From assembly GCA_900547965.1 (NCBI GenBank), contig URJE01000063.1:1-9790 (forward strand): a stretch of DNA of 9,790 bases, in the 5' to 3' direction. Both the position numbers and the translations under genes were made by a program. Below, in pieces: positions 1 to 5,886 of this stretch. The notes below the pieces were generated by a model that did not search any database, had not been told where the DNA came from, and was given only the letters and a program-made list of their open reading frames with translations. Every line of letters begins with the position of its first letter. The first letter of the stretch is position 1. Source of the DNA: an uncultured Eggerthella sp. (lineage in GTDB: Bacteria > Actinomycetota > Coriobacteriia > Coriobacteriales > Eggerthellaceae).

Positions 1-1180
1 GGGACACGATGCGGGGGCGGAGGGGCGGGGGGGGGGGGCCCCCCGCCGCAACGGCTACCGCGAGCGCAGCCTCAACACGTGCGTCGGGAGGGTCACCCTG
101 CGCATCCCGAAGCTGAGGGAGGGCACCTACTTCCCCGACGACGTGCTCAGGCCCTACTCGAGGACGGACCGGGCCATGGTCGGGGCCATAGCCGAGACCT
201 ACCGCCTGGGGCTCTCCCACCGAAAGATAGAGAGGGCCGCCTCGAAGCTGGGCTTCGGCGAGCTGAGCAGCTCGGCCGTGTCGAGGATGTGCTCCGAGCT
301 GGATGCCGACGTGGACGAGCTGCGGGGCGCCCGCTTCGACATGGGCTTCCCCTACCTATGGCTCGACGCGACCTACGTCAAGTGCAGGTCGGACGGCAGG
401 GTCCAGGGCCGGGCCGTGGTGACGGCGATCGCCGCGGGCTCGGACGGGAGCCGCAGGTTCGTCGGGCTGGACTGCGTGGACACCGAGTCCCGGGGGTCGT
501 GGCGCGCGTTCCTGCTGGGGCTGCGCCGGCGCGGCGTCGAGGGGGTGAGGTGCGTCACGAGCGACGACCACGCCGGGCTCGTGAGGGCGATCGCCGAGGT
601 GTACCCCGAGGCGAGCTGGCAGCGCTGCATCACCCACCTCGAGCGGGATGTGGCCGGCCGCTTCCGCAGGAGGGCGGACAGGGCCAGGGCCATGCGGGCC
701 GTGTCGGCCGTCTTCAAGGAGCGCGACCCGGGGCTGGTCAGGGCGATGTACGACAGGGCGGTCGAGGAGGTCGGCGCGATCGAGAGGCGCGCCGGCGAGC
801 TGCTCGAGGACGCCCGGGAGGACGCGCTGTGCTACCTGGGGTTCCCCGCCGAGCACAGGCTGCGCCTGAGGACGAACAACGTCCAGGAGCGGGCGAACAG
901 GGAGATAAAGCGCAGGACCAACGCCGTCCAGGTGTTCCCCTCCGAGGCCTCGCTGGTGAGGCTGGTGGGCGCGGTGTGCGCCGACATGAACGACGAGTGG
1001 GCGGCGGGGCACTTCATGGACGCCGCGGGCATGGCGGGGATAGGGGCGGTCGAGCCGCCCGCCCAGCCCGAGGAGGCGACGATGGAGCGGGCCAGGATTC
1101 TCATAGCCGCGGCGATGGCCGAAGCGGCGTAGAATGAAGAAGGTTCCAGGCGGGCTGACACCAACATTCGGGACACTACT
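1..1180 (+). mobile_element. IS256-family insertion sequence, right part with probable right end
   Basis: The element comprises the transposase gene plus a short tail. Base composition drops sharply soon after the stop codon, and the segment 1155-1177 containing CCAACATTCGGGACACTAC resembles the terminal inverted repeats I associate with IS256-family elements, so the right boundary probably lies near 1175-1180. The left end and its matching inverted repeat are outside the window, so neither the terminal repeat nor an 8-9 bp target duplication can be confirmed. The boundary is an inference. Confidence 0.7.
2..1132 (+). CDS. IS256-family (mutator-type) transposase, 5' end outside the window
   Basis: Catalyses cut-and-paste or copy-out transposition of its own insertion sequence with a DDE RNase H-like domain. 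The reading frame is open from base 2 to the TAG at 1130-1132, giving 376 visible residues. A GTG at 143 could serve as a start, but the residues before it (NGYRERSLNTCVGRVTLRIPKLREG, split here as NGYRER and RIPKLREG) are the conserved N-terminal block of this family, so the true start lies upstream and the gene is partial at the left edge. The catalytic triad is visible: Asp in YLWLDATY (365-367), Asp in VTSDDHAGL (563-565 or the next codon) and Glu in NNVQERANREIKRR (887-889). The family motif QRCITHLERD is also present. Family members are about 390-420 residues, so a few dozen residues are missing. Codons are almost all G/C-ending, unlike every other gene here, which indicates recent arrival from a high-GC source. 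Confidence 0.95.
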   Translation, partial: GHDAGAEGRGGGAPRRNGYRERSLNTCVGRVTLRIPKLREGTYFPDDVLRPYSRTDRAMVGAIAETYRLGLSHRKIERAASKLGFGELSSSAVSRMCSELDADVDELRGARFDMGFPYLWLDATYVKCRSDGRVQGRAVVTAIAAGSDGSRRFVGLDCVDTESRGSWRAFLLGLRRRGVEGVRCVTSDDHAGLVRAIAEVYPEASWQRCITHLERDVAGRFRRRADRARAMRAVSAVFKERDPGLVRAMYDRAVEEVGAIERRAGELLEDAREDALCYLGFPAEHRLRLRTNNVQERANREIKRRTNAVQVFPSEASLVRLVGAVCADMNDEWAAGHFMDAAGMAGIGAVEPPAQPEEATMERARILIAAAMAEAA

Positions 1181-1608
1181 TGGAAGAGAGTCCGTAATCG
1201 AAAAAAAGTTGCAGAAACGTCAGGATTTTTGTTTTTGCGATGGGCGGAGATTGCCGTAATGCGGTAAACCTCGCGAAAAATACGCGGAGTCGACAGCGAC
1301 GGCAACGGCAACGGTTCAGGCTGAGGATCAAACCCCGATCTGACGGGGCGAATCCGAGCCTGACGGCGGTACGGTTTCGGATTTGCAGTGGTCGCGTAGG
1401 TGGGGGGCGATCCTGGGGCATGCGAGCTGCACTAAAGAGCAAACTTCTAATCTCGAAGAGTGGCTTTTTGCGTCCGTAAAACTGCCTAGTGCGCAAGGTG
1501 TGCGGGAACGAACTGCTTTTTTGAGTGTGGTTCATGATTTCTCGGATGGTTTATTTCCTTATTACGTTCATCTAGCGAATGGTTAATGCTGAAAACGCGA
1601 TCTAAATT

Positions 1609-1618
1609 GAACGTGTTC
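1609..1618. promoter_or_regulatory. Operator-like palindrome GAACGTGTTC upstream of lysR
   Basis: GAAC-GT-GTTC is a perfect palindrome apart from its two central bases, and sits about 25 bases upstream of an extended -10 element. The flanks give T-N11-A (1608 to 1620), the loose consensus of LysR-type binding sites. The same decamer or its reverse complement recurs three times just after the lysR gene, which supports a real protein-binding site, possibly for autoregulation. Binding by this LysR protein is inferred. Confidence 0.5.
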
Positions 1619-1642
1619 GATGCTCTTTACATGGGGCTTTGC

Positions 1643-1651
1643 TGTTATGAT
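1643..1651 (+). promoter_or_regulatory. Probable extended -10 promoter of lysR
   Basis: TGTTATGAT matches the extended -10 pattern TGnTATaaT at five of six hexamer positions. A TTTACA at 1626-1631 resembles a -35 box but is only 14 bases away, so it is too close for normal spacing; an extended -10 promoter does not need it. Transcription would begin near 1658, about 60 bases before the lysR start. Confidence 0.45.
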
Positions 1652-1719
1652 CGTTTTACATGCACGAATGCGCGGCTTGGCTTATGCCAGGCAGCTCGTG
1701 TTCTGCAGAGGAGGGGGAA

Positions 1720-2616
1720 ATGAGAGTTGAAGATTTACGCTACTTTGAGCATCTTGCTGAAGTGCTCAACTATACACGTGCGTCAAAAGATCTAGACATT
1801 TCGCAACCAACGCTTTCATTGGCAATCAAGCGCCTTGAAGAAGAATGGGGCGTGCAGCTATTTTCGCGCAATCGTTCTACCGTTGAGCTTACCGATATTG
1901 GGCGGGATATCTCTGATTGCGTTACCGGTGCTCTGCGCAGCCTCGACAGGGCGCGTGTACTTGCCGAAGAATCTCTTGGCACAGAAAACGCCACGATCAA
2001 TCTCGGAACCATCTATGCTATGCAGGGCAAGTTCTGGTCGCAGGCGCTGTTCGAATTTCGAGAAAAGAGCTCATTCGATCCTCATATCACGGTTACACAG
2101 GCTTATTCGCGCGAACTGCTTCGCAGATTACGCACGGGCCAGCTGGACGTTGCTTTTGCCAGCCGCATAGAGGACACACCCGATTTGCGTTACAACCTCT
2201 GCTGGTCCCAGTCGTTGGTTCTCGGTGTCAACAAAAAGCATCCATTGGCAAAAAAGAAAGAGGTTTCGCTAGCGGAATTGAAGGGGCAGGAAATCCTTTC
2301 CTACGATCCCGCTTCGCCTGTTTACCAGGGGATCGTCGATCTAATCGAAGGCCAAGACCTAAACGTGCAGTTCTCGTACGATGACGAAATCACCCTTTCG
2401 TCGTTGGTTGCTGGCAATGAATCAAAAACCGCTCTGTTCTGCTATTCGTTGATGATCAACGCGTTCGACGACGTGGTGTGTATCCCTGTGCGCGAGGCGC
2501 CGATCGACTTCCATAAAACCTATGTGGTCAGTCGTGATGAGGGTCGTCAGCCAAAAGTCGTGCAAGAATTCATCGATTTTATGAGTGCCTACCGTTTCCC
2601 TCGATTGTTGGGTTAA
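1720..2616 (+). CDS. LysR-type transcriptional regulator
   Basis: A 298-residue DNA-binding regulator of the usual length for LysR proteins (about 300). The winged helix-turn-helix fills the first 60 residues: MRVEDLRYFEHLAE, then NYTRASKDLDISQPTLSLAI with the classic SQP-S recognition helix at about 28-37, then LEEEWGVQLFSR. Residues from about 90 form the periplasmic-binding-protein-like effector domain (TINLGTIYAM, LRTGQLDVAFASR, LVLGVNKKHPLA). I chose ATG 1720 because GAGGAGGGGG at 1708-1717 precedes it at good spacing and because LysR proteins normally begin just before EDLRYF; the longer frame from 1660 would add an atypical 20-residue extension without a ribosome binding site. No divergent neighbour is present, unlike many LysR genes; the likely target is the small membrane gene downstream, whose upstream region carries three copies of the motif also found in front of lysR. 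The effector is unknown. Confidence 0.95.
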   Translation: MRVEDLRYFEHLAEVLNYTRASKDLDISQPTLSLAIKRLEEEWGVQLFSRNRSTVELTDIGRDISDCVTGALRSLDRARVLAEESLGTENATINLGTIYAMQGKFWSQALFEFREKSSFDPHITVTQAYSRELLRRLRTGQLDVAFASRIEDTPDLRYNLCWSQSLVLGVNKKHPLAKKKEVSLAELKGQEILSYDPASPVYQGIVDLIEGQDLNVQFSYDDEITLSSLVAGNESKTALFCYSLMINAFDDVVCIPVREAPIDFHKTYVVSRDEGRQPKVVQEFIDFMSAYRFPRLLG

Positions 2617-2620
2617 TATA

Positions 2621-2653
2621 GAACACGTTCAGAACGTGTTCTAAAACGTGTTC
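2621..2653. promoter_or_regulatory. Triple operator-like array GAAC-RY-GTTC
   Basis: Three tandem sites lie in the 107-base gap after lysR: GAACACGTTC (2621-2630), GAACGTGTTC (2632-2641) and AAACGTGTTC (2644-2653). Their starts are 11 and 12 bases apart, about one helical turn, so bound proteins would lie on one face of the DNA. The first two together form a perfect 11-bp inverted repeat with a single base at the centre (2620-2642). No T-run follows, so it is not a normal intrinsic terminator. The same decamer occurs upstream of lysR at 1609-1618. Confidence 0.6.
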
Positions 2654-2656
2654 GTT

Positions 2657-2680
2657 ATTCAGGAACGGGAATACCTGAAT
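2657..2680. repeat. 7-bp inverted repeat upstream of the small membrane gene
   Basis: ATTCAGG (2657-2663) and CCTGAAT (2674-2680) pair perfectly around a 10-base centre. It lies directly after the triple operator-like array and 44 bases before the start codon of the next gene. It could be a second operator or a hairpin in the leader; nothing distinguishes these. Confidence 0.4.
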
Positions 2681-2723
2681 CAGCGGCAGTGCGTTTCTTG
2701 AACACCGTCGAGGGGATGTGTTC

Positions 2724-3107
2724 ATGATGCAAAAGGGACAGCATGATCAAAGCAAAGTAAACGTAGCGTATTCGTATGCTAGCGAACAGGGGCTGCAACA
2801 GAAGGCAACGGCTCCGAATCCGCCTGCAGAAACACAGCTGGCCGATCCTCTTTCTTTTGCGGCAAAGGCTCGTTGGTTTGCGCTCGGTTTGCTTGGCGGA
2901 ATCTTTGCCATGATCGTTAAGCTCGCTCTTCCTACCAAGATGAGCTTCGAGCAGCGCAAGCAGTCCGAATGGGCTGTGTGGGCAGGCTTCGCAGTCAACA
3001 CCTTCCTTTTGGTTGTTCTCATCAACACGGGCTGCGTGGATATGCTTATTGCGGGTCTGTCGGGTACTGCGGCGGCTCCTGCGTATGTTTCCCCCGCATT
3101 TGGCTAG
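2724..3107 (+). CDS. Small hypothetical membrane protein with two transmembrane segments
   Basis: I do not recognise this 127-residue protein. Residues 1-48 are hydrophilic and rich in Gln, Ala and Pro. Two hydrophobic stretches follow: about 49-69 (ARWFALGLLGGIFAMIVKLAL) abbreviated as ARWFALGLLGG...KLAL, and about 84-106 (WAVWAGFAVNTFLLVVLI core). The connecting loop LPTKMSFEQRKQSE carries several basic residues. The C-terminus is short, rich in Gly, Ala and Pro. ATG 2724 is preferred because GAGGGG (2710-2715) is 8 bases upstream; the GTG at 2718 is too close to it, and ATG 2727 is also possible. The gene is followed by a strong terminator and preceded by the operator-like array, so it is probably a single-gene unit controlled through that array, possibly by the LysR protein upstream. 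No signal peptide or enzymatic motif is visible. Confidence 0.75.
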   Translation: MMQKGQHDQSKVNVAYSYASEQGLQQKATAPNPPAETQLADPLSFAAKARWFALGLLGGIFAMIVKLALPTKMSFEQRKQSEWAVWAGFAVNTFLLVVLINTGCVDMLIAGLSGTAAAPAYVSPAFG

Positions 3108-3142
3108 GCGCAAATCAAGCACGATAAACTTTATAGATGGCC

Positions 3143-3176
3143 AAACGGTCCAAGCGCAATGCTTGGACCGTTTTTT
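3143..3176 (+). terminator. Intrinsic terminator of the small membrane gene
   Basis: A perfect stem of up to 13 bp, AAACGGTCCAAGC (3143-3155) with GCTTGGACCGTTT (3161-3173), encloses a five-base loop GCAAT. Six T residues (3171-3176) follow the G/C-rich part of the stem. It lies 35 bases after the stop codon of the small membrane gene and isolates it from glutamine synthetase. Confidence 0.92.
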
Positions 3177-3328
3177 GTGGTGCCTGTCTGGTTTTCGTTG
3201 GCGGATGCGGATCCGTGCGCACTTGTTTGAGCATGCGCCGAATCCGTCGGACCCCATTGCATTTGGCCGTTTACCGCTACTACCTTCCGTTCGCGTGGAA
3301 AATAGCGTTAAAACCACGTCCCGAAGAG

Positions 3329-3370
3329 TGAAACAAACCCGTTTCGCGAGCGAAAACCGATTGAAACAAA
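3329..3370. promoter_or_regulatory. Phased direct repeats and a central dyad upstream of glutamine synthetase
   Basis: TGAAACAAA occurs at 3329-3337 and again at 3362-3370, exactly 33 bases apart, about three helical turns. Between them lies a 6-bp dyad TTTCGC-GA-GCGAAA (3342-3355). The arrangement is typical of binding sites for one or two regulators. The second repeat overlaps TTGAAA (3361-3366), a possible -35 box, but I cannot find a convincing -10 at the right distance. The regulator is unknown; the pattern does not match the GlnR consensus TGTNA-N7-TNACA. Confidence 0.4.
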
Positions 3371-3401
3371 TGCTGATTAGGGTTGAGAGGTACCGAAAAG
3401 G

Positions 3402-3434
3402 CGGCTGTGGTTATGGCAAAATAACCAAAAGCCG
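3402..3434 (+). promoter_or_regulatory. Dyad TGGTTAT-N6-ATAACCA in the glutamine synthetase leader
   Basis: TGGTTAT (3408-3414) and ATAACCA (3421-3427) are perfect inverted repeats around GGCAAA, and an outer pair CGGCT (3402-3406)/AGCCG (3430-3434) extends the symmetry. It lies 42 bases upstream of the start codon. As DNA it is a 20-bp operator-like site; as RNA it would be a two-part hairpin in the 5' leader. There is no T-run after it, so it is not an intrinsic terminator. Confidence 0.45.
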
Positions 3435-3475
3435 TTAAGCAGTCGCATAAGCGTCAATACCCAAAAGGAGAAAAG

Positions 3476-5566
3476 ATGGCCCACGTTTCTGAAATCTACG
3501 GATCGATGGTGTTCAACGAGCACGTCATGAAGGAACGCCTTCCCTCCGCAACCTATAAGAGCCTTACCAAGACCATTAAAGAAGGTAAGCCTCTCGACAT
3601 CGAAGTTGCGAATGTTGTTGCTCACGCCATGAAGGAATGGGCTATCGAGCACGGCGCTACCCATTACACGCATTGGTTCCAGCCCCTTTCGGGCATTACG
3701 TCCGAAAAGCACGATAGCTTCCTGAACCCCGTAGGCGACGGCACTGCAATCATGACCTTCAGCGGCAAGGAGCTTATCCAGGGCGAGCCCGATGCATCGA
3801 GCTTCCCCTCTGGCGGCTTGCGTGCCACGTTCGAGGCTCGCGGCTACACCGCATGGGATCCCACCAGCTATGCGTTCATCAAGGACGAAGTGCTGTGCAT
3901 CCCTACCGCGTTCTGCTCCTACACCGGTGAAGCGCTCGACAAGAAAACTCCGCTTCTTCGTTCCATGAGCGCTGTGAACGAGCAGGCTCAGCGTGTTCTG
4001 AAGTTCTTCGGCGAAGACGGCCATCGTGTTGTTTCTACCGTTGGCGCAGAGCAGGAGTACTTCCTGATTTCCGAGAAGGACTACGTAAAGCGTCAGGACC
4101 TCGTCATGACGGGCCGTACCTTGTTCGGCGCTGCTCCGCTTAAGGGCCAGGAACTGGAAGAACATTACTTTGGCGCTATCCGTCCTACCGTCAACGAATT
4201 CATGAAGGAAGTCGATGACGATCTGTGGGCACTGGGCGTCTCTGCAAGAACCAAGCACAACGAAGTTGCCCCTGCACAGCATGAGCTTGCCCCGCTGTTC
4301 ACCAACTCGAATCGCGCAATCGACGAAAACCTGCTCACCATGGAAAAGATGCGTCTTGATGCATCTCATCACGGCCTGGTTTGCCTGCAGCATGAAAAGC
4401 CTTTCGAAGGCATCAACGGCTCTGGCAAGCACAACAACTGGTCGCTTTCCTACGATAAGGTCAACCTGCTCGATCCCGGCGACGATCCGATGGACAACCT
4501 GCGTTTCCTTGTGTTCCTTGCCTGCGTAATCGAGTCGGTTGATGAATACCAGGAGCTGCTGCGCATGTCGGTTGCCTCTGCTGGCAACGATCATCGTCTG
4601 GGCGCAAACGAGGCTCCTCCTGCCATCATCTCCATCTTCTTGGGCAGCGAGCTGGGCGCTATCGTAGATGCCCTTATCTCGGGCGACGAATACCATTCCG
4701 CCGATGCGATCGCAATGGACTTGGGCGTTGCCGTTCTTCCGAAGTTCATGAAGGACAACACTGACCGCAACCGCACCAGCCCCTTCGCGTTCACGGGCAA
4801 CAAGTTCGAATTCCGTATGCCTGGTTCTTCGGTAAACCTCTCCGACTGCAACATGATCCTGAACACCGCAATGGCAAAGAGCCTGAAGGGCTTTGCCGAT
4901 GCGCTTGATGGTGCTGAAGGTGCCGATTTCGAAAAGAAGGCCATCGCTTACATCAAGAAGACGCTCACCGATCATCAGCGCATCATCTTCAACGGCAACG
5001 GCTATTCCGAGGAATGGGAGAAGGAAGCAGAAAAGCGTGGCCTTGCAAACCATCGCAACACCGCCGAGGCTCTGCCCTGCTTCGTAGACCAGAAGTCGCT
5101 CGATCTGTTTGGCGAATTCAACGTTCTTACCGAGCCTGAGGTGCGCAGCCGTTACGAGGTCAAACTCGACAAGTACAACAAGCTGCTGAATATCGAGGCA
5201 CGCACCATGATCCGCATGGTGCGCCGTACGTACCTGCCCGCTATCACCGATTACATGGCTGATCTGGCAAGCAATATCACCACGGTGAAGGCTGCTATAT
5301 CTGGCGCCGATATGACTGAGACCGAAAGCGTTCTCGAGGTTATCGTTGCAGGCGTCGACAAGGCGGCAAAGGCAACCCGTGAGCTGATCAAGGTTCACAA
5401 TGCCGCCGAGGCCATCGAGGCACCTCAGGAGCAGGCAAATGCCTACGCTAACGAGGTAATCCCTGCCATGGATGCCCTTCGCGCCGAGATCGATACCCTT
5501 GAATGCGTGGTAGAACGCGATTACTGGCCCGTTCCCACCTACAATGACATCCTCTTCTACGCGTAA
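3476..5566 (+). CDS. glnN: Glutamine synthetase type III (GSIII)
   Basis: ATP-dependent condensation of ammonium with glutamate to form glutamine, in the cytoplasm; the main high-affinity ammonia-assimilation enzyme. At 696 residues it matches the GSIII class (about 700-730) and is much longer than GSI or GSII (about 350-470). The GSIII-type N-terminal block is present (WFQPLSGITSEKHDSFL at 67-83, SSFPSGGLRATFEARGYTAW around 108-127). Catalytic-fold motifs follow: GAEQEYFLI (190-198, metal-binding Glu residues), KHNEVAPAQHELAP (260-273), HEKPFEGINGSGKHNNWSL (306-324, ammonium/glutamate region) and RNRTSPFAFTGNKFEFRMPG (431-450, nucleotide and glutamate Arg residues). The C-terminal 200 residues are the helical GSIII extension. 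ATG 3476 follows AAAGGAG (3464-3470) by five bases. The gene has its own long leader with several dyads upstream and a terminator downstream, so it is probably monocistronic and regulated by nitrogen supply. GSIII enzymes form double-ring dodecamers. The symbol glnN is used for this class; glnA is also seen. Confidence 0.97.
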   Translation: MAHVSEIYGSMVFNEHVMKERLPSATYKSLTKTIKEGKPLDIEVANVVAHAMKEWAIEHGATHYTHWFQPLSGITSEKHDSFLNPVGDGTAIMTFSGKELIQGEPDASSFPSGGLRATFEARGYTAWDPTSYAFIKDEVLCIPTAFCSYTGEALDKKTPLLRSMSAVNEQAQRVLKFFGEDGHRVVSTVGAEQEYFLISEKDYVKRQDLVMTGRTLFGAAPLKGQELEEHYFGAIRPTVNEFMKEVDDDLWALGVSARTKHNEVAPAQHELAPLFTNSNRAIDENLLTMEKMRLDASHHGLVCLQHEKPFEGINGSGKHNNWSLSYDKVNLLDPGDDPMDNLRFLVFLACVIESVDEYQELLRMSVASAGNDHRLGANEAPPAIISIFLGSELGAIVDALISGDEYHSADAIAMDLGVAVLPKFMKDNTDRNRTSPFAFTGNKFEFRMPGSSVNLSDCNMILNTAMAKSLKGFADALDGAEGADFEKKAIAYIKKTLTDHQRIIFNGNGYSEEWEKEAEKRGLANHRNTAEALPCFVDQKSLDLFGEFNVLTEPEVRSRYEVKLDKYNKLLNIEARTMIRMVRRTYLPAITDYMADLASNITTVKAAISGADMTETESVLEVIVAGVDKAAKATRELIKVHNAAEAIEAPQEQANAYANEVIPAMDALRAEIDTLECVVERDYWPVPTYNDILFYA

Positions 5567-5578
5567 TGACTGAGCTGG

Positions 5579-5702
5579 GAATATAGGGACAGGCCCCGTA
5601 TTCCTGCTTCGCGAAGAGAGAGCCCTGCTTGCTAAGCATTTTGCAAGCAGGGCTTTTTGTGCGCTATGCCAAACTGGGAAAAGGGAACCTGTCCCTATAT
5701 TC
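5579..5702. repeat. REP/MITE-like element bounded by a 15-bp perfect inverted repeat
   Basis: GAATATAGGGACAGG (5579-5593) is the exact reverse complement of CCTGTCCCTATATTC (5688-5702). CTGGGAA precedes the left arm (5575-5581) and recurs in direct orientation at 5674-5680. GGGACAGG/CCTGTCCC arms are, to my knowledge, a common feature of REP-type repeats linked to RAYT (IS200-like) transposases, and of small non-autonomous elements. The 124-bp unit contains no gene but encloses the glutamine synthetase terminator. Whether it is repeated elsewhere in the genome cannot be seen from this window. Confidence 0.55.
5621..5658 (+). terminator. Intrinsic terminator of glutamine synthetase
   Basis: A 12-bp perfect stem, AGCCCTGCTTGC (5621-5632) with GCAAGCAGGGCT (5643-5654), encloses a ten-base loop and runs into five T residues (5654-5658). 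It is 54 bases after the glutamine synthetase stop codon. The stem lies inside the larger inverted repeat 5579-5702. Confidence 0.9.
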
Positions 5703-5818
5703 TCGGTTTTCGGGGGTAGGGCGGCTTAGGCTCTTGGTCCCGTCAGTTGCGGAGCGTTACCAACTTGCAACGATCTTTCCCAATAATTGACATGTGCGGC
5801 GTATCTTTCGTGGAGTGC

Positions 5819-5847
5819 TGTCCGGGCTTGCCGCGGCTGGCTAAGAT
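5819..5847 (+). promoter_or_regulatory. Possible promoter of the alarmone synthetase gene
   Basis: TAAGAT (5842-5847) is a reasonable -10 box, and TGTCCG (5819-5824) lies 17 bases upstream as a weak -35. Transcription would start near 5855, about 30 bases before the start codon. A perfect TTGACA at 5787-5792 has no -10 box at normal spacing. The rest of the 5703-5886 gap shows nothing else I can name. Confidence 0.3.
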
Positions 5848-5886
5848 GGGAGCGAAACCGTTCCCGATTACGAAGGGTTTGAAAGC

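Larger units (their letters stand above)
1181..1719. other. Long intergenic region between the IS and the lysR gene
   Basis: I find no convincing gene here. Short open frames at 1240-1479 and 1383-1586 (+) and 1176-1535 (-) lack ribosome binding sites and have low-complexity, Arg/Ser-rich translations. The first half is GC-rich and contains small repeats: GGCAAC twice near 1302-1313, CTGACGG at 1340 and 1360, a short dyad CCCCG/CGGGG (1333-1348) and a 7-bp inverted repeat AATCCGA (1351-1357)/TCGGATT (1377-1383). The last 120 bases are AT-richer and hold the lysR promoter region described separately. The region may contain decayed sequence left by earlier insertions. Confidence 0.5.

Noticed and set aside
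1176..1535. 119-residue - strand frame downstream of the IS
   Set aside because: Arg/Pro/Ser-rich low-complexity translation, no ribosome binding site, no family resemblance.
1383..1586. 67-residue + strand frame as a gene remnant
   Set aside because: Starts at a TTG without a ribosome binding site; the translation shows no motif, and the frame is closed upstream by a stop at 1341.
2620..2642. Intrinsic terminator for lysR
   Set aside because: The perfect inverted repeat has a loop of one base (five at most if the stem is shortened) and is followed by AAAACG instead of a T-run; tandem operator sites explain it better.
2620..2654. LexA (SOS) box
   Set aside because: The Gram-positive LexA consensus is GAAC-N4-GTTC. 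The sites here have only two central bases, so the half-site spacing is wrong.
3137..3331. 64-residue + strand frame after the small membrane gene
   Set aside because: It begins at the terminator hairpin, has no ribosome binding site, and its translation is not protein-like beyond a chance hydrophobic run.
3377..5398. A 673-residue open frame on the - strand covering almost all of the glutamine synthetase gene
   Set aside because: It lies antisense to a gene with clear motifs over its whole length, has no recognisable domain or suitable ribosome binding site, and is the usual by-product of biased codon use. Such frames are often misannotated in databases.
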